In this document: in pieces, positions 31,361-43,294 of the stretch | Layout: each line of letters opens with the position of its first letter | Position numbering within the stretch: position 1 is the first letter of the stretch | Assembly: GCA_030141605.1 (NCBI GenBank) | Contig: JAQGDQ010001313.1 | Span: forward strand, 1-48,080 | Direction of reading: 5' to 3' | Source of the DNA: Tubiluchus corallicola | Taxonomy: Eukaryota; Priapulida; Priapulimorpha; Priapulimorphida; Tubiluchidae | DNA: 48,080 nt | Program-made: the position numbers and the translations under genes | Notes under the pieces: model-generated | What the model saw: the letters and a program-made list of their open reading frames with translations, nothing else | Told to the model about the DNA's origin: nothing | Databases searched by the model: none

Positions 31361-31361
<1 letters not shown>
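30941..31361 (-). mobile_element. Solo LTR of a retrotransposon
   Basis: 421 bp starting TG and ending CA. The minus strand carries, in order, a TATA box (CTTATAAAAAGGG, about 31198-31210), then 120 bp later AATAAAATTG (about 31065-31074) and a GC-rich tail, the U3-R-U5 order of an LTR. ATAT flanks both sides, a possible 4-bp target duplication in TA-rich DNA. No gag/pol, primer-binding site or second LTR adjoins it. Confidence 0.7.

Positions 31362-31365
<4 letters not shown>

Positions 31366-31391
<26 letters not shown>
31366..31391 (+). repeat. TA microsatellite
   Basis: Thirteen TA units on the right side of the solo LTR. Confidence 0.85.
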
Positions 31392-31449
31392 CTTGTTTTT
31401 TCACAATCAGAGCATTTACAAATCATTTAACTAGGTATCCAATCAATGC

Positions 31450-32062
31450 AAAATTGGACCCAATCTTAAACTTTAGGTCAAAACAATCCACTCTTTTCAA
31501 CATTGAAAGGAAACGTACAATTTTTTTCAGAAATGACTTATGTGAAAAAAATATTACCACACAAACACAATTTCACGTTCGTGCCACTAGTTCTTCACTG
31601 TTACATAAATTGTGCCATTTGCTAGTTAGATGGGCACTAGCACCTGCATTTCGGTAGTACATTACATGAAAAATATGTGCTGTACCTCTAGGTTTAGATG
31701 TGTTCGTTTGTGACGAACTACACACGTTTGACAGCTCGTGCATGAACATAGTGGTAAATTTGGATTTTTATCTTAAAACTTACCTAGTTTTATTACAGCA
31801 CACCGAATATCTTACAGTAGCACAGCACTTCAATTTTCGCTTTCGCAAACATGTGCAACACGCTCATGGAATATTTTTGCTGTTGAAAATTATGTTAATT
31901 TGTGATGTCATTACTAGTTGGGCTCGCCCATCGTTAACTAAGAATTTGATCTATTATTTAATTATCAGAAACGCTTTCGCAGTAATAATTGTGTTAAAGT
32001 GTGTGCTTTTAATCGGACTTGAAAATGGGGTAGTATATGAAAAATCATCCTGCCTTCCTTTT
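31450..32062 (+). repeat. Interspersed repeat family B, copy 3
   Basis: GGACCCAATCTTAAACTTTAG to GAAAAATCATCCTGCCTTCC, collinear with copies 1 and 2, including GTTGAAAATTATGTTAATTT and CAGTAATAATTGTGTTAAAG. Confidence 0.75.
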
Positions 32063-32158
32063 TCAAACTTTGCTTCTGATTGAGTATTTCACCTCTTGAT
32101 AACTATTGAGTTATTGAAATCTCTGTATTTTAATGTACGAGTTGCATTTGTGTTGTTG

Positions 32159-32345
<187 letters not shown>

Positions 32346-32349
32346 TATT

Positions 32350-32780
32350 AACTGGACTGGGCATTAGCCGTACAGTGAATGAAATAAGCTACATCAGTTA
32401 GTTAACATTTTTTACTAAACTAAACTCTGTAGCGAAACGGCTAGGTAATTTATGCTTTTTCATATATCATATATTATAATAAATTTATGTATGTAAGATT
32501 CAAGAAAGTAAATCAGCCAAAAACGGAAGATGTTATAAACCAGTAGTTGTGTTCAGCACACCACATATACTTATGGAGTGTAAACGTACATAAGAGCTAC
32601 AGTAATATCACCCTTTACACGTTTTTGTCACGACTTGCAACATGAAATTCATTTTGATAACCACCTATTTGCATAAACGAGTCGGTGGTTTTGAACAATT
32701 TAATTTTTATTTTTCAGAATTTTTTAAATTTAATTTAATTTTAGCATTTTCTTTTATATATAAAGGAAAACCTGAACAAT
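32350..32780. other. Intergenic sequence, nothing recognised
   Basis: No supported feature. Confidence 0.4.
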
Positions 32781-32784
32781 ATTA

Positions 32785-32965
32785 TTCTCTAAAATACTTG
32801 AAACTACAACAGTTTTTTTAAATCAAAGCTTAGATTAAATAACAATTATGTGGAATAGTTAAACTTTCAAAGCTCAGCGAATTCACTAAGACTAGCAATG
32901 GTGCCTTTTTGTTACATTCACGTGGCCGACAAATAGGCACGGTACCATGATAAGTATGATTATTA
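32785..32965 (+). repeat. Interspersed repeat family E, copy 2
   Basis: Collinear with 17940-18125: AATCAAAGCTTAGATTAAAT, CACGTGGCCGACAAATAG and GGTACCATGATAAGTATGAT. Confidence 0.7.
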
Positions 32966-32969
32966 TTTC

Positions 32970-33570
32970 GCAGTATTTTGATGAAAAATTATGAGAGACA
33001 ACTAAAATTTATGCGAAGTATCAGAATTTGGGTAAGAAATGAGCATTTTTACGGTTATGTTGTGCACATGCGCAGTATCGGTAGGTCAAAGGTTAAGTGT
33101 AGCACAGCAAAGCGTCTTAACTACAACCGTTACGTGACATGTGTGTAAAGCAAAGTCACCTGCAGCATCAGTTCAGTAATTTCAGTTGATTTACGTGGAC
33201 TTATGCATTAGTCTGTGTGTAGAGTGATTTACTAGGAGGATATTGCTTGAGAACAAGAAAAATGAACTAGGTCAGGTTCAGGCTAGCTGTTACAGCATGG
33301 GCTGCGAGGCGTTGTCAAGTGTACACAAATGCGTTGTCTTGTAGACCTAACCTTTGACCTTTTCACGATCATTATCAATCGTTGGAAGTGTGAAAAGGCT
33401 TATTTAAAAAGCCAAATGGAAACGGGTTGTGCATACTTGTAGATTACTAAAGATAAGTGTATCAGAGTTTAACAGGGTCTATATATTTTTTGACTTAATT
33501 ATTAGAGGATCGATCCTTTGTCACAGGTGTTGAATTTCAGGAAAAACAGGTTCTGTCCTCATGTAATGTG
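32970..33570. other. Intergenic sequence, nothing recognised
   Basis: No gene; a short CATC/TCATC-rich stretch follows at 33578-33635. Confidence 0.4.
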
Positions 33571-33684
33571 TGTTATTACCATCACCATTGTCATCATTGC
33601 TGTTGTCATCTTCATCAGTATCATCATCATTACTATTTTTATTGATATTAAGTTTACAATCTCCCACACAAAAGAAATTAGCTT

Positions 33685-34190
33685 GTTACAGTTAGGGTTA
33701 CAGTTGAGTTGGGATCAGGAATAGGGTTAGGATTAAGGTTAGAGTTAGGTTGGGTTTAGGAATAGGGCTAGGATTAAGGTTAGGGTTAAATTAGGAATAT
33801 GGATAGAGTTAACGTTACAATAAGGGCTAGGATTAGGTCAAATTTAGGGTTAAAGTTAAAGTTAGGGCTAGGATTAGGGATAGGGTAAGGTTAGGAATAA
33901 GATTAGAGTTAGAATGGGTTTAGGAATAGGGGAAGGATTAGGGTTAGGGTTAAGTTAGGAATATGGATAGAGTTAAAGTTACGATAAGGGCTAGGCTTAG
34001 GTTAGGATTAGGGTTAGTGTTAGTGTTGAAATTAGGGTTAGGATTAGGGTTGGGGTTAAGGAAAAAGGGTTAGGATTAAGGTTAGGTTAGGATTAGGATT
34101 AGGGTTGGGGTTAAAGTTAGGGCTAGGATTAGGGTTAGGTTAGGATTAGGGTTAAAGTTAGGGCTAGGATTAGGGCTAGGGTACTTAGAT
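33685..34190 (+). repeat. Degenerate TTAGGG-like interstitial repeat
   Basis: About 500 bp of TTAGGG, TTAGGA, TTAAGG, TTAGAG and related hexamers on the plus strand. A higher-order unit recurs 164 bp apart (TAGGAATAGGG at 33757 and TAGGAATAGGGG at 33921, each followed by TTAGGAATATGGATAGAGTT). Unique DNA lies on both sides, so it is not a chromosome end. Confidence 0.85.
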
Positions 34191-34199
34191 TGTGCGGAG

Positions 34200-35560
34200 A
34201 AATGTAAACAACTTCCTTGTTATCACATTTTTATCATAATAACTATTTGTTATAAAAATAATCAACTTTTGTCAATCATTTTATTCGTAAAATAATGGAT
34301 AGAAAGAGGGTTAAAATTATCATGTGACAGGCTGGACAAAAACTTTTATGATCCAAGCACAGTCCTTTTAACTTTTACGCCGATAGATGGCGCTGCAATG
34401 TAGTTTAGCACATTTATCACGGTCATCTCAGAAGAGTGTGTTTCTTAAACGTTTTTGCATCTATCGGGTTTCTGTGGTCCGTCAGACATTAAATTTTTGT
34501 TATAGATGGGTAAAAAAATAAAAATTCAGCACCCTGTGGACACCAACGGAAATTGAGCGCATTTTAAATAGGCTAAATTAAATTATCTGTAAGGATTTAT
34601 AAATAAAATTAATAGCACAATAGGCACAGAAGACATCACCAATAGATGGGCAATTTTCTTTACTACTTAAAGGAAAGAACAAGTCACTCAGTATGCTGGG
34701 TTTATTTTACTGTTATCACTTAAACTTAGAAAAATATAACAAAAAAATTTCAAAAAACTTTCTGTAAAGAATAAATCTAAAATATACTACCTTGGAGTAA
34801 AAACTTTCAAGAGTGGTGGTTGCCGCCATTCGGTTGAAAAAAGTGACATCACTGAGAGCCTTCGTAATTTTTCGTAAACGCGTTGTGGCTTTCCGTAAGC
34901 ACCCGCTGCTTAACGTGATTCAAATTTGTGCAGCTTACATAATGTTCATGCAAAAATAGTACAAAATTATTACAAGATATTACAAAATATCTAATTTTTT
35001 TAAAACATATTATACTTTTGATGAAGATTGACAGTGCACTACTTTTCTCCAATGACGTCATTGAAAGAAGAAAGCATATTGAAAATCGAAGCGCTCAAGC
35101 ATGTAGTGATCGCGACTTTAAAGCGATTTTACTAATTCCATGAGGCGTTTATTACAATTTTCTTTCGAGATCCTTCTAGCATTTCTCGCAAATATTGAAA
35201 TAAACCTGACTTTTTAGAAAGTTTGACCTTTCCTTTAAAGCCTTTTCAGCATTGTAACCTAATCAGAAGTCAAACTAAAAGCAGAGAAATATGTCAGCAA
35301 ATCAGTAAAACGCATTGTGAATGGTTGGTATAAAAATTAAAATTTTTGCAGAAACTTAGCCAAAAACAGATCATAATTAATCACATTATATACTAACTAG
35401 AAAACAGTTTACTAAACTCTGGTTGGAATCACATATTACTTTGAAAGAATACACTCAAACTAATTTATCAATCAGGCACTTAATAATTTTAATTACTAGT
35501 TATTACACGTGTTACTTTGGATACAAAATTACTAATTTCCGACCAGAATTTTCCGAAACT
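34200..35560. other. Intergenic sequence, no gene seen
   Basis: 1.3 kb with no supported coding or RNA feature; contains one CTCF-like motif. Confidence 0.45.
34379..34394. promoter_or_regulatory. CTCF-like motif
   Basis: GCCGATAGATGGCGCT resembles the conserved CTCF core (AGRTGGCGC). Motif-level evidence only. Confidence 0.3.
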
Positions 35561-35562
35561 GG

Positions 35563-35581
35563 TCGCTAGATGGCGCGGCAG
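35563..35581. promoter_or_regulatory. CTCF-like motif
   Basis: TCGCTAGATGGCGCGGCAG is a stronger match to the CTCF core than the one 1.2 kb to the left and is in the same orientation. Unproven. Confidence 0.35.
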
Positions 35582-35599
35582 ACATGTATTTACGCATTT

Positions 35600-35824
35600 C
35601 TGCTCAGTTCGCGTTTGTTCATTTCGTTTGTTTTGCTTTTTGTGTGCTGTTTTTTCCTTTCCTTTGGGATTTGTTGTTTGTATTTGTGTTTGTTTGCGTT
35701 TGCGTTGTTTTTGTTTATTTGTTTGCCTGTATGTAAACCTATGTGCTACGCCTATTCAATTGTTTAGGTTTTTAGAGTGTTTGTCTGTATGCTTCTTTGT
35801 TTTTATGTTTCTTTGTTTTTTGAT

Positions 35825-35886
<62 letters not shown>

Positions 35887-36170
35887 CTGTCTGTCTGTCT
35901 GTCTGTCAGGCTGTCTACCTACCTACCTACCTACCTGTTTGTCTGTTTGTTTGCTTGATTTAATGATTAGTTTTTTGTTAGTTTGTTTGTTTATTTGTTC
36001 AATTGTCTGTTTTTGTTTGCTTGTTTGTTTGTCTGTTTGTCTGTCTGCTGTCTGTCTGTCTGTCAGGCTGTCTACCTAACCTACCTACCTGTTTGTTTGA
36101 TTGATTTATTGTTTGTTTTCTTGTTCGTTTGTTTGTTTGTTTTTGTTTGCTAGTTTGTCTGTCTGTTCGT
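35600..36170 (+). repeat. T/G-rich CTGT/TTTG microsatellite tract with 161-bp duplication
   Basis: CTGT units (35828-35910), ACCT units (about 35916-35936) and TTTG units. GCTGTCTGTCTGTC..AGGCTGTCTACCT occurs at 35886 and 36047, a 161-bp offset duplication. Overlapping Cys/Leu-rich frames are artefacts. Confidence 0.85.
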
Positions 36171-36179
36171 CAGCACTGG

Positions 36180-36630
36180 TACGTACGTACAATACAATAG
36201 TTTTCACAGCCCAGCAAAGGTTTTCGTACATGTTGTTTAGCAAAAAGTTGAAACACTCGTGTAAGTTAAGTATTTGAAATTACCTATATAGCAGAAATTC
36301 TACGAAAATAGAAATCAAAATCTAGAACGTGATAATATCACAATCTATAGAGCTGTAGTTACATGTATGAAGCTAAGTTGCAGTATTTTGGATTTGGTTT
36401 ATCTGTTTATGCGTTTATATTTTTATTATCTAGTTTGTATCTAACTTAGAACAAGTGTATTGAGCATGCGTGCTTTACTTTTATTTATATTCTAGCAGTA
36501 AATGCGAAAGGTCAAAATTCTCTTACAAACCACAAACAATTATTCCGCTTGCAGTCATATAGGCACTTAATGTTGTGGCAGTTAATCAGCTAATAAGTTT
36601 GAGTACTGTGAACTTGATTTACTTACTTGC
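36180..36630. other. Intergenic sequence, nothing recognised
   Basis: No supported feature. Confidence 0.4.
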
Positions 36631-36632
36631 TT

Positions 36633-37193
<561 letters not shown>

Positions 37194-37194
37194 A

Positions 37195-37449
37195 GCACCA
37201 GTAAGAATCGCCTTAAAGGAAGCCTTAAAACCTTGCAAAAAACCACCTCGTAAATCAAAAACAACTTGGATAGCTAAGATAAATAAAGATGTTCAACAAC
37301 TTCAACCAAATCTATCTTTAGGAGTAGAAGAACTTACGCTGTTAGCTGCAGATAGAAGTAGTTGGAATACTCTAATAAATGTTCATACTTCAATGTCTAC
37401 AACAAGTGGAATGAGAAAAAGTGTTATTTTGTATCCTTATAAGTTTTAA
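37195..37449 (+). pseudogene. LINE reverse-transcriptase C-terminal fragment
   Basis: An open frame of 84 codons ending TAA at 37447 reads APVRIALKEALKPCKK, PPRKSKTTWIAKINKDVQQL, then LTLLAADRSSWNTLI. The K-x-TW-x-x-x-I-x-x-D...A-x-DR-x-x-W pattern is typical of the extreme C-terminus of non-LTR retrotransposon polyproteins. AATAAA follows at once. The frame begins exactly where the ACTT/ACCT array ends, so the remainder of the element is missing. A 5'-truncated dead LINE is the simplest reading. Confidence 0.75.
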
Positions 37450-37975
37450 TAAAAGCATTTATACTTCTTATTAATCCACGTGTTTGAAGCATTTGTTTCC
37501 CCCTGTCTGCGTTTATTATTTGCAGATTGTCTGTTTTGTTTGAAACAAGCGCTTTCCTCGGATATCAGAGGGGGGGCGTGTCTCCCCCTCGCAGAGGTAA
37601 AGTTTTTTGTTAAATTTAATTATCAATGACAATATATATATATATAGTCTTTAAGAATAGGCACACCACATACGTAAAAGGATTATTATTATTACCATTA
37701 TTCTTTTATTTCGTACCATTACATGCACTATGACTGATAGCGATTTTATTTTTCAAATATGTAACATATTTTTGTAAGAAATGATAAAAATATTTATGTC
37801 TGTAGGATTTCTCAGAATTTTGTTAAACTGTCTCTTTACTCCACTCAATCAATTTTCTTTAGAGAATTATGAATCTTAATGTCAGCACGCACGTAGCTGT
37901 AACTGGTAAATGCCATCCATTTTTAGAAGCCACAGCAGCTAACAAGGAACTAACAAGGAATACTTAAACTAAGTC
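37450..37975. other. Intergenic sequence, nothing recognised
   Basis: Includes a GGGGGGGCGTGTCTCCCCCTC inverted run near 37570 and a short TA run near 37632. Confidence 0.4.
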
Positions 37976-37989
37976 AAGCTAATTAATTA

Positions 37990-38330
37990 GATAACTGACT
38001 GACTCGCTGACTGACTGACTCAGTCACTCACTCACCCACTCAGTCACCCACTCACTCACTCACTCAGCCACTCACTCACTCACTCACTCACTCACTGTCT
38101 CACTCGCTCACTGACTCAATGACTGGTTACCTAACTTATTAATCTGCCAGCCAGCTAACCTGGATCAATTTAGCCAACCAACCAACCGAACTATCAACCA
38201 GCTAACCAAACAACAAAAAAACAACTTCCTGAGTACTAACTTAAATGAGAGGCAAACAAACATTATATATCAATAAAAACAAATAACATAAACGAACGAA
38301 CGAACAAACAAACGAGCAAACAAACAGAAT
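37990..38330 (+). repeat. ACTC and related tetranucleotide repeats
   Basis: GACT/ACTC units (37996-38120), CCAA units (about 38172-38188) and CGAA/CAAA units (38293-38325), upstream of the NK2-1 promoter region. Confidence 0.8.
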
Positions 38331-38334
38331 GTTG

Positions 38335-38755
38335 GTATAAACCAGAAGAGAAAGCTATATTCATTAAAATATATAGAAATAGTTCAAACTATTTATAGTT
38401 TGAATATATAGAAATATATCAAACTACTGTCCCACTCAAACTACAAACAATTATATGTAACGTTTAAAATTATTATTACTCTCACTCTATTCTTCACTCT
38501 ATCCTTATAAGATGCAGTTCAAAAATGAATCTTTTACTTTGCATTAGTCTGCAAACGCCACACTAAAGCTGGAATGCCCCACAGGGAGACAGCGGTGGAT
38601 TTTGGAAAGTTTTTGTGACTGTGAAGTACCGAATGTTGTTTTTTCATCAAATTTCTTGCCACCAAGAGAGTAAAAAAAACTCATTATCTGTTGAATAGAC
38701 GAATTTTCGTTTCTTTTTCGCCGACAAATCCTGCTAAACGACGATTCTCTCTACC
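38335..38755. other. Sequence upstream of NK2-1
   Basis: AT-rich; no clear promoter element except those noted at 38757-38922. Confidence 0.4.
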
Positions 38756-38756
38756 T

Positions 38757-38922
38757 GCGGGCGTGGATTAAGCTGCTTCTGCAAACAGATTAACAGAAAT
38801 CTTCAATACTCATCATTGCTGTAACAGATCTCCCCACTGGGCAGTCCTCTCGGATCACAGAACCCACCCACCTCGTTGAATGGACGCCCGATGCAAACGA
38901 TCTGTTTATTCACGCATGCGCA
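38757..38922 (+). promoter_or_regulatory. Candidate NK2-1 promoter/5' UTR motifs
   Basis: A KLF/Sp-like GCGGGCGTGG box (38757-38766) and an NRF1-like palindrome CGCATGCGCA (38913-38922) lie 140-300 bp upstream of the NK2-1 ATG, where CpG content begins to rise. No TATA box is evident. Motif matches only. Confidence 0.35.
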
Positions 38923-39058
38923 CTGGAGGAGGTGTCAGAAATGGACGGAGCTATGCTTGAGTTGGACTAAGACGTTACGTGAGTGTGCCAAGAGAGGGAT
39001 TGTAGAGTCATTACGCGTGTACTCGGTGCACCCATACAGATGTGTGCGTGTGAACGAA

Positions 39059-39413
39059 ATGTCATTAAGTCCTAAGCATACTCCTTTCTCAGTTACCGAT
39101 ATTTTAAACCCAATCGAAGAGAGTTATCGGAAATCGTTCGAATCGGCAATACCGCCGCTAGTACCGAATTATCACCGATCGGGCAGTAGCAGTTGCAATC
39201 AGGGTTATCATCAAACGGCAAACGTGAACAATATGAACGTGCCGGTGACGTCTCCGTACCACATGCACGTGCCGCAGCTGTCGCATCACACGTCGTTTCC
39301 GTCGCAGTACTGCAACGGCACCGAATTGTCGCATTACGGCGACCCGACGGGACTTACCGTCCGGCATTCCGGCACCGGATGGTACACGGCAAATCCCGAT
39401 CCGAGATTCGCAA
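39059..39413 (+). CDS. NKX2-1: NK2-1 (NKX2-1/TTF-1) homeobox protein, first coding exon
   Basis: The ATG at 39059 begins MSLSPKHTPFSVTDILNPIE, matching the N-terminus of NKX2-1, whose FSVxDIL core is the TN/eh1-like Groucho co-repressor motif. Further matches are VPQLSH, QYCNGTELS and GWYTANPDPRFA just before the donor, where vertebrate NKX2-1 has GWYGANPDPRFPA. The exon ends at 39413 with donor GTAAGT, leaving one base of what is likely an isoleucine codon. NK2-1 proteins are homeodomain transcription factors active in the anterior/ventral nervous system and pharyngeal endoderm of bilaterians. The homeodomain exon is not in the window. The exon is notably CpG-rich within AT-rich surroundings. 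The frame stays open upstream to 38876 with an ATG at 38891, but that stretch has no family similarity and is taken as 5' UTR. Confidence 0.93.
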
Positions 39414-39419
39414 GTAAGT

Positions 39420-40430
39420 AGATTCTTTATTGATTTTTCATTGCTTAATTTTACTGTCCTTTTCTGATTATTAAAAGAAGTTCTGTTGTATAATTGAATT
39501 AACTCATATTACTTATTATTCTTTTATTATTCAACCTTTAGAGGTGACCACGAGGCACTTCCTTTTAAACAGCTTATGAATAGGTATAATTTTCCTACAT
39601 AAACTCTATTTACATATCCTATATTTTGTCGATACATACGTTCTCTTACATAGACTAATTAATAAGAATTAACGAGGTATCTAAGACGCTGATCAAACTT
39701 TAATTATTAGTAATTTAATTTTCCTTTCTTCAACATACATATAAAAATTTTGTTTCGTAATTCAGTAATAATTCTGCTTAATAATGGATCCTAAATTATA
39801 CGCATTAGTTTTTTAGTACGTTATAATTTACGCGTTGTGCAATTTGTACATATTTTTTCAATTTCTAATGTAAGTGTGATGTAATAGATTATTAGAAATT
39901 AGCTTTAAAGTAGGTATTAGAATCGACTGGAAGTATTTACAATGTAAATCGCTCATTTTTTTCTTAATTCAAAACGCATGACATTAATTTCATTTTATCT
40001 AAATAAGTATTATCTAAGCTTTTCTAAAACTAAATACTTGGCTTTATTTAATTGGTTTAAAAATTAAAATTACATTTTTAAAAAATCTTTAGCTACGTTT
40101 TCTGAAAATAAAACAGGCAGTTGATATACGACGCATCAGTTAGCATGCTGTGTACCATTATTTGATAGCAATAATACATAACATATCGTTATGAATATAC
40201 ATACTAATATGTACACGTTCGTCTGCTATACAGTACATGTACTAATACGTAATATAAATACACTTTGATGTATTAAAGGAGAAATCAATAATAAAAATAT
40301 AATAATTTAATATTTCTATGAATAAAATTAACTGGCCTATTCACATTTGTTTAAAAATTCCACTTTTAAACCCAGTAACTTTAATTTGTTTTTTCTACAT
40401 GTTCAATGTAAAATTTTATTTTGCTGAACC
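39420..40430. other. NK2-1 intron, AT-rich, nothing recognised
   Basis: No exon, RNA or repeat supported in 1 kb directly after the donor. Confidence 0.45.
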
Positions 40431-40437
40431 GATTCTC

Positions 40438-40771
40438 AGGCAGTAGGACAAAATTGCCACAATGTTGTCGCAATATTTCTTACAAATGTTGGGACAATAT
40501 AGAAATGTGCTCTCTCTCTACAACCTTGTATCAATATTTTTTGGCAATATTGTCACAACATTGACACAATATGGAAAAAATGTGGAGATGTCTACTTCGC
40601 ACAACATTGTACCAATATTTTTTGAGGGCATTGTCTCGCAACATTGTCACATTATGGAAAAAATATTGTCAAAAATACTGGCACAATGTTGTGGAAAGTT
40701 GATATTTCCATATTTTCCCAGTATTTGCAAAAATATTGTGCCGACATTGTGGCAATTTTGTTGTGCTGCCT
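40438..40771. mobile_element. Fold-back MITE built of CAATATTG-like motifs
   Basis: Inverted ends CAGGCAGTAGGACAAAATTG/CCACAATGT and (read inward) CAGGCAGCACAACAAAATTG/CCACAATGT. The interior is filled with CAATATTGT, ACAACATTG and ATATGGAAAAAAT motifs on both strands. GATT on each side may be a target duplication. An open frame through it (40462-40788) is incidental. Confidence 0.8.
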
Positions 40772-40966
40772 GGATTGCTTATTTTTGATTAAATTCTTTG
40801 CTTAAACATCGTTACTTCTAACACACTGTTTGTCTATTTGAGTTTTTTTCTAAACTACTGTACATAATAATACTAAACTTCCATCTTACAAGGTCCAGGT
40901 CTCTGTAAACTTAACACTTTATTAAACTTTATCACCCCCCATATATAACACAACACCTGTATGATT

Positions 40967-41196
40967 ACCTGAGCAAAACTTGTAAATCATATTCACGCTA
41001 TGCACACCTGGTTATAATCGGCTTGTTTAAACTTACCTGTATTAATTAAATACAGGTAAATTACGTATTTCGTAAGTTTGCTAGGAAGAGTTAACCCAGC
41101 AAATTTCATCCACCGTGTGCATCTACCTCACCTGTTGATAAAAGTTTACCTGTAATCATACCTGTGCATCTGTAACAAGAGCAGTTTTGTTCAGGT
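40967..41196. mobile_element. Small inverted-repeat element with clustered CAGGT/ACCTG motifs
   Basis: Ends ACCTGAGCAAAACT and (read inward) ACCTGAACAAAACT, 230 bp apart, each with ATGCACA inside. A nearly perfect palindrome ACCTGTATT..AATACAGGT lies at about 41035-41057. About nine ACCTG/CAGGT cores occur between 40955 and 41225. Confidence 0.55.
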
Positions 41197-41421
41197 GAAA
41201 TGCAGGTAGAAATTTCTTAGGTGTGAGATTAATATCTTTGAAAAACGTGTTTTTCATCACACGATGTTAACGTGGTTTACCACCTACCACAATCAAACTG
41301 TTAGTATTTTTTAACGATAAGCATTTCTTCTCTATCGTCTGAGTGGTAAAGAGTTTTAGCTGCTGTATGCAGACGCGCGTTTTATGAAAATGTGCAAACA
41401 GAGTAGCGCGGGCGCTGATTT

Positions 41422-41892
<471 letters not shown>

Positions 41893-41929
41893 AAGAAGAA
41901 GAAGCATAGTAGTTGTTTATTAATCATAA

Positions 41930-42790
41930 ACTTAATATTTACAATCTTTATCACGGATAACAGAATTGAAACATTTCATAGTTCAAAATTTTCTACTTTT
42001 CAGAAAACAGCAACATTATACAAAGGTTTAAAAGATTCACAATAACAAATTTTTATTCAGTGTCAGTAAACAAATGTGAAATAACTGAGCAGAGCTTCCA
42101 GAATTTTACAAAATTGTAACACTTCGTTATGGTACTTGCAAAAATTAGTATTTTCTTATTCACAAGCTTTTAAAATATTAAAACAGATCTCAAATTCAAA
42201 ATTGCTATTGATAATTGAAGTTAAGAATGTAAAGTCAACATTGCTGAATCTTCTAGTTTCAGGTGTTAAATGACAGCCCATCAAAACTTGCCTTTCAGGT
42301 AGAATTAATTTTCCCGTTACAAAATGCAAGTTTCATCCTTATTCGTCTAAACTTACGTGTACAAAAACGTATATACATCACACGGCGGAAGCGTGGAATT
42401 ATTTCCGTGATGTGTGAATAAACCTTTATGGTAAAAATTATCATTTATCGCCACGATGATTAAACTTTATGCTACCGGTTTATGGTATTCGTGTTTAAAA
42501 CGAAAAATGACCTATTCAGATTGCGAGGTTCATAATAAAATAATAGTTATAGCTAAATTAAATTAAGCTTGCTATAAAATCATTAGAAAATACGTATCAT
42601 TAAAATTTACTTATAATATGATAGGCGGTGCAAATAATTATTCTATTTTTAGCACTTTGTTTTTGGGATGGTTTAAATGTAATGTGGGTTTTTAATAATG
42701 ATTATCTTAGCATTACGATTGTCTAAATAAATCTTCTTTTAGTGTTGAATTTCCTGCCTGTTTCTTGAGACAGTGATTTTATTTTTCATT
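41930..42790. other. NK2-1 intron, nothing recognised
   Basis: Contains a small stem-forming segment near 42375-42420 (ATCACACGG..CCGTGATGT); no other feature. Confidence 0.4.
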
Positions 42791-42810
42791 TTTCTACTGA
42801 CTTACTCGTC

Positions 42811-43258
42811 TATTCATTCATTCATTCATTCATTCATTCATTCATTCATTCATTCATTCATTCATTCATTCATTCATTTGTTCGTTCGTTTATTCTTTCA
42901 TTCATTTATTCACTCGTTCATTCTTTCATTTGTTCGTTTATTTATTTACTTATTTATTCATTTATTCATTTGTTCGTTCGTTTATTCCTTCATTCATTTA
43001 TTCACTCGTTCGTTTATTCATTCATTCGTAAATACGTTTATTTATTCACTCGTTCATTCATTCGTTTGTTCGTTCATTTACTTGTTTATTTATTTATTTA
43101 TGTATTCACTCATTCATTCATTCATTCATTCATTCATTCATTCATTCATTCATTTATTCATTTATTCACTCATTCATTCATTCGTTCTTTCTTTCTTTCA
43201 TTTATGCAGTTTATAATATCTACTAATTTACTCGTCTATTCATTCATTCGGTATTTTT

Positions 43259-43294
<36 letters not shown>

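Noticed and set aside
33685-34190. True chromosome end
   Set aside because: Repeats are degenerate and flanked by ordinary sequence on both sides.
38876-39058. N-terminal extension of NK2-1 from upstream in-frame starts
   Set aside because: In frame, with an ATG at 38891, but the residues show no family similarity, whereas MSLSPKHT at 39059 is the conserved start and has A at -3. Kept as probable 5' UTR.
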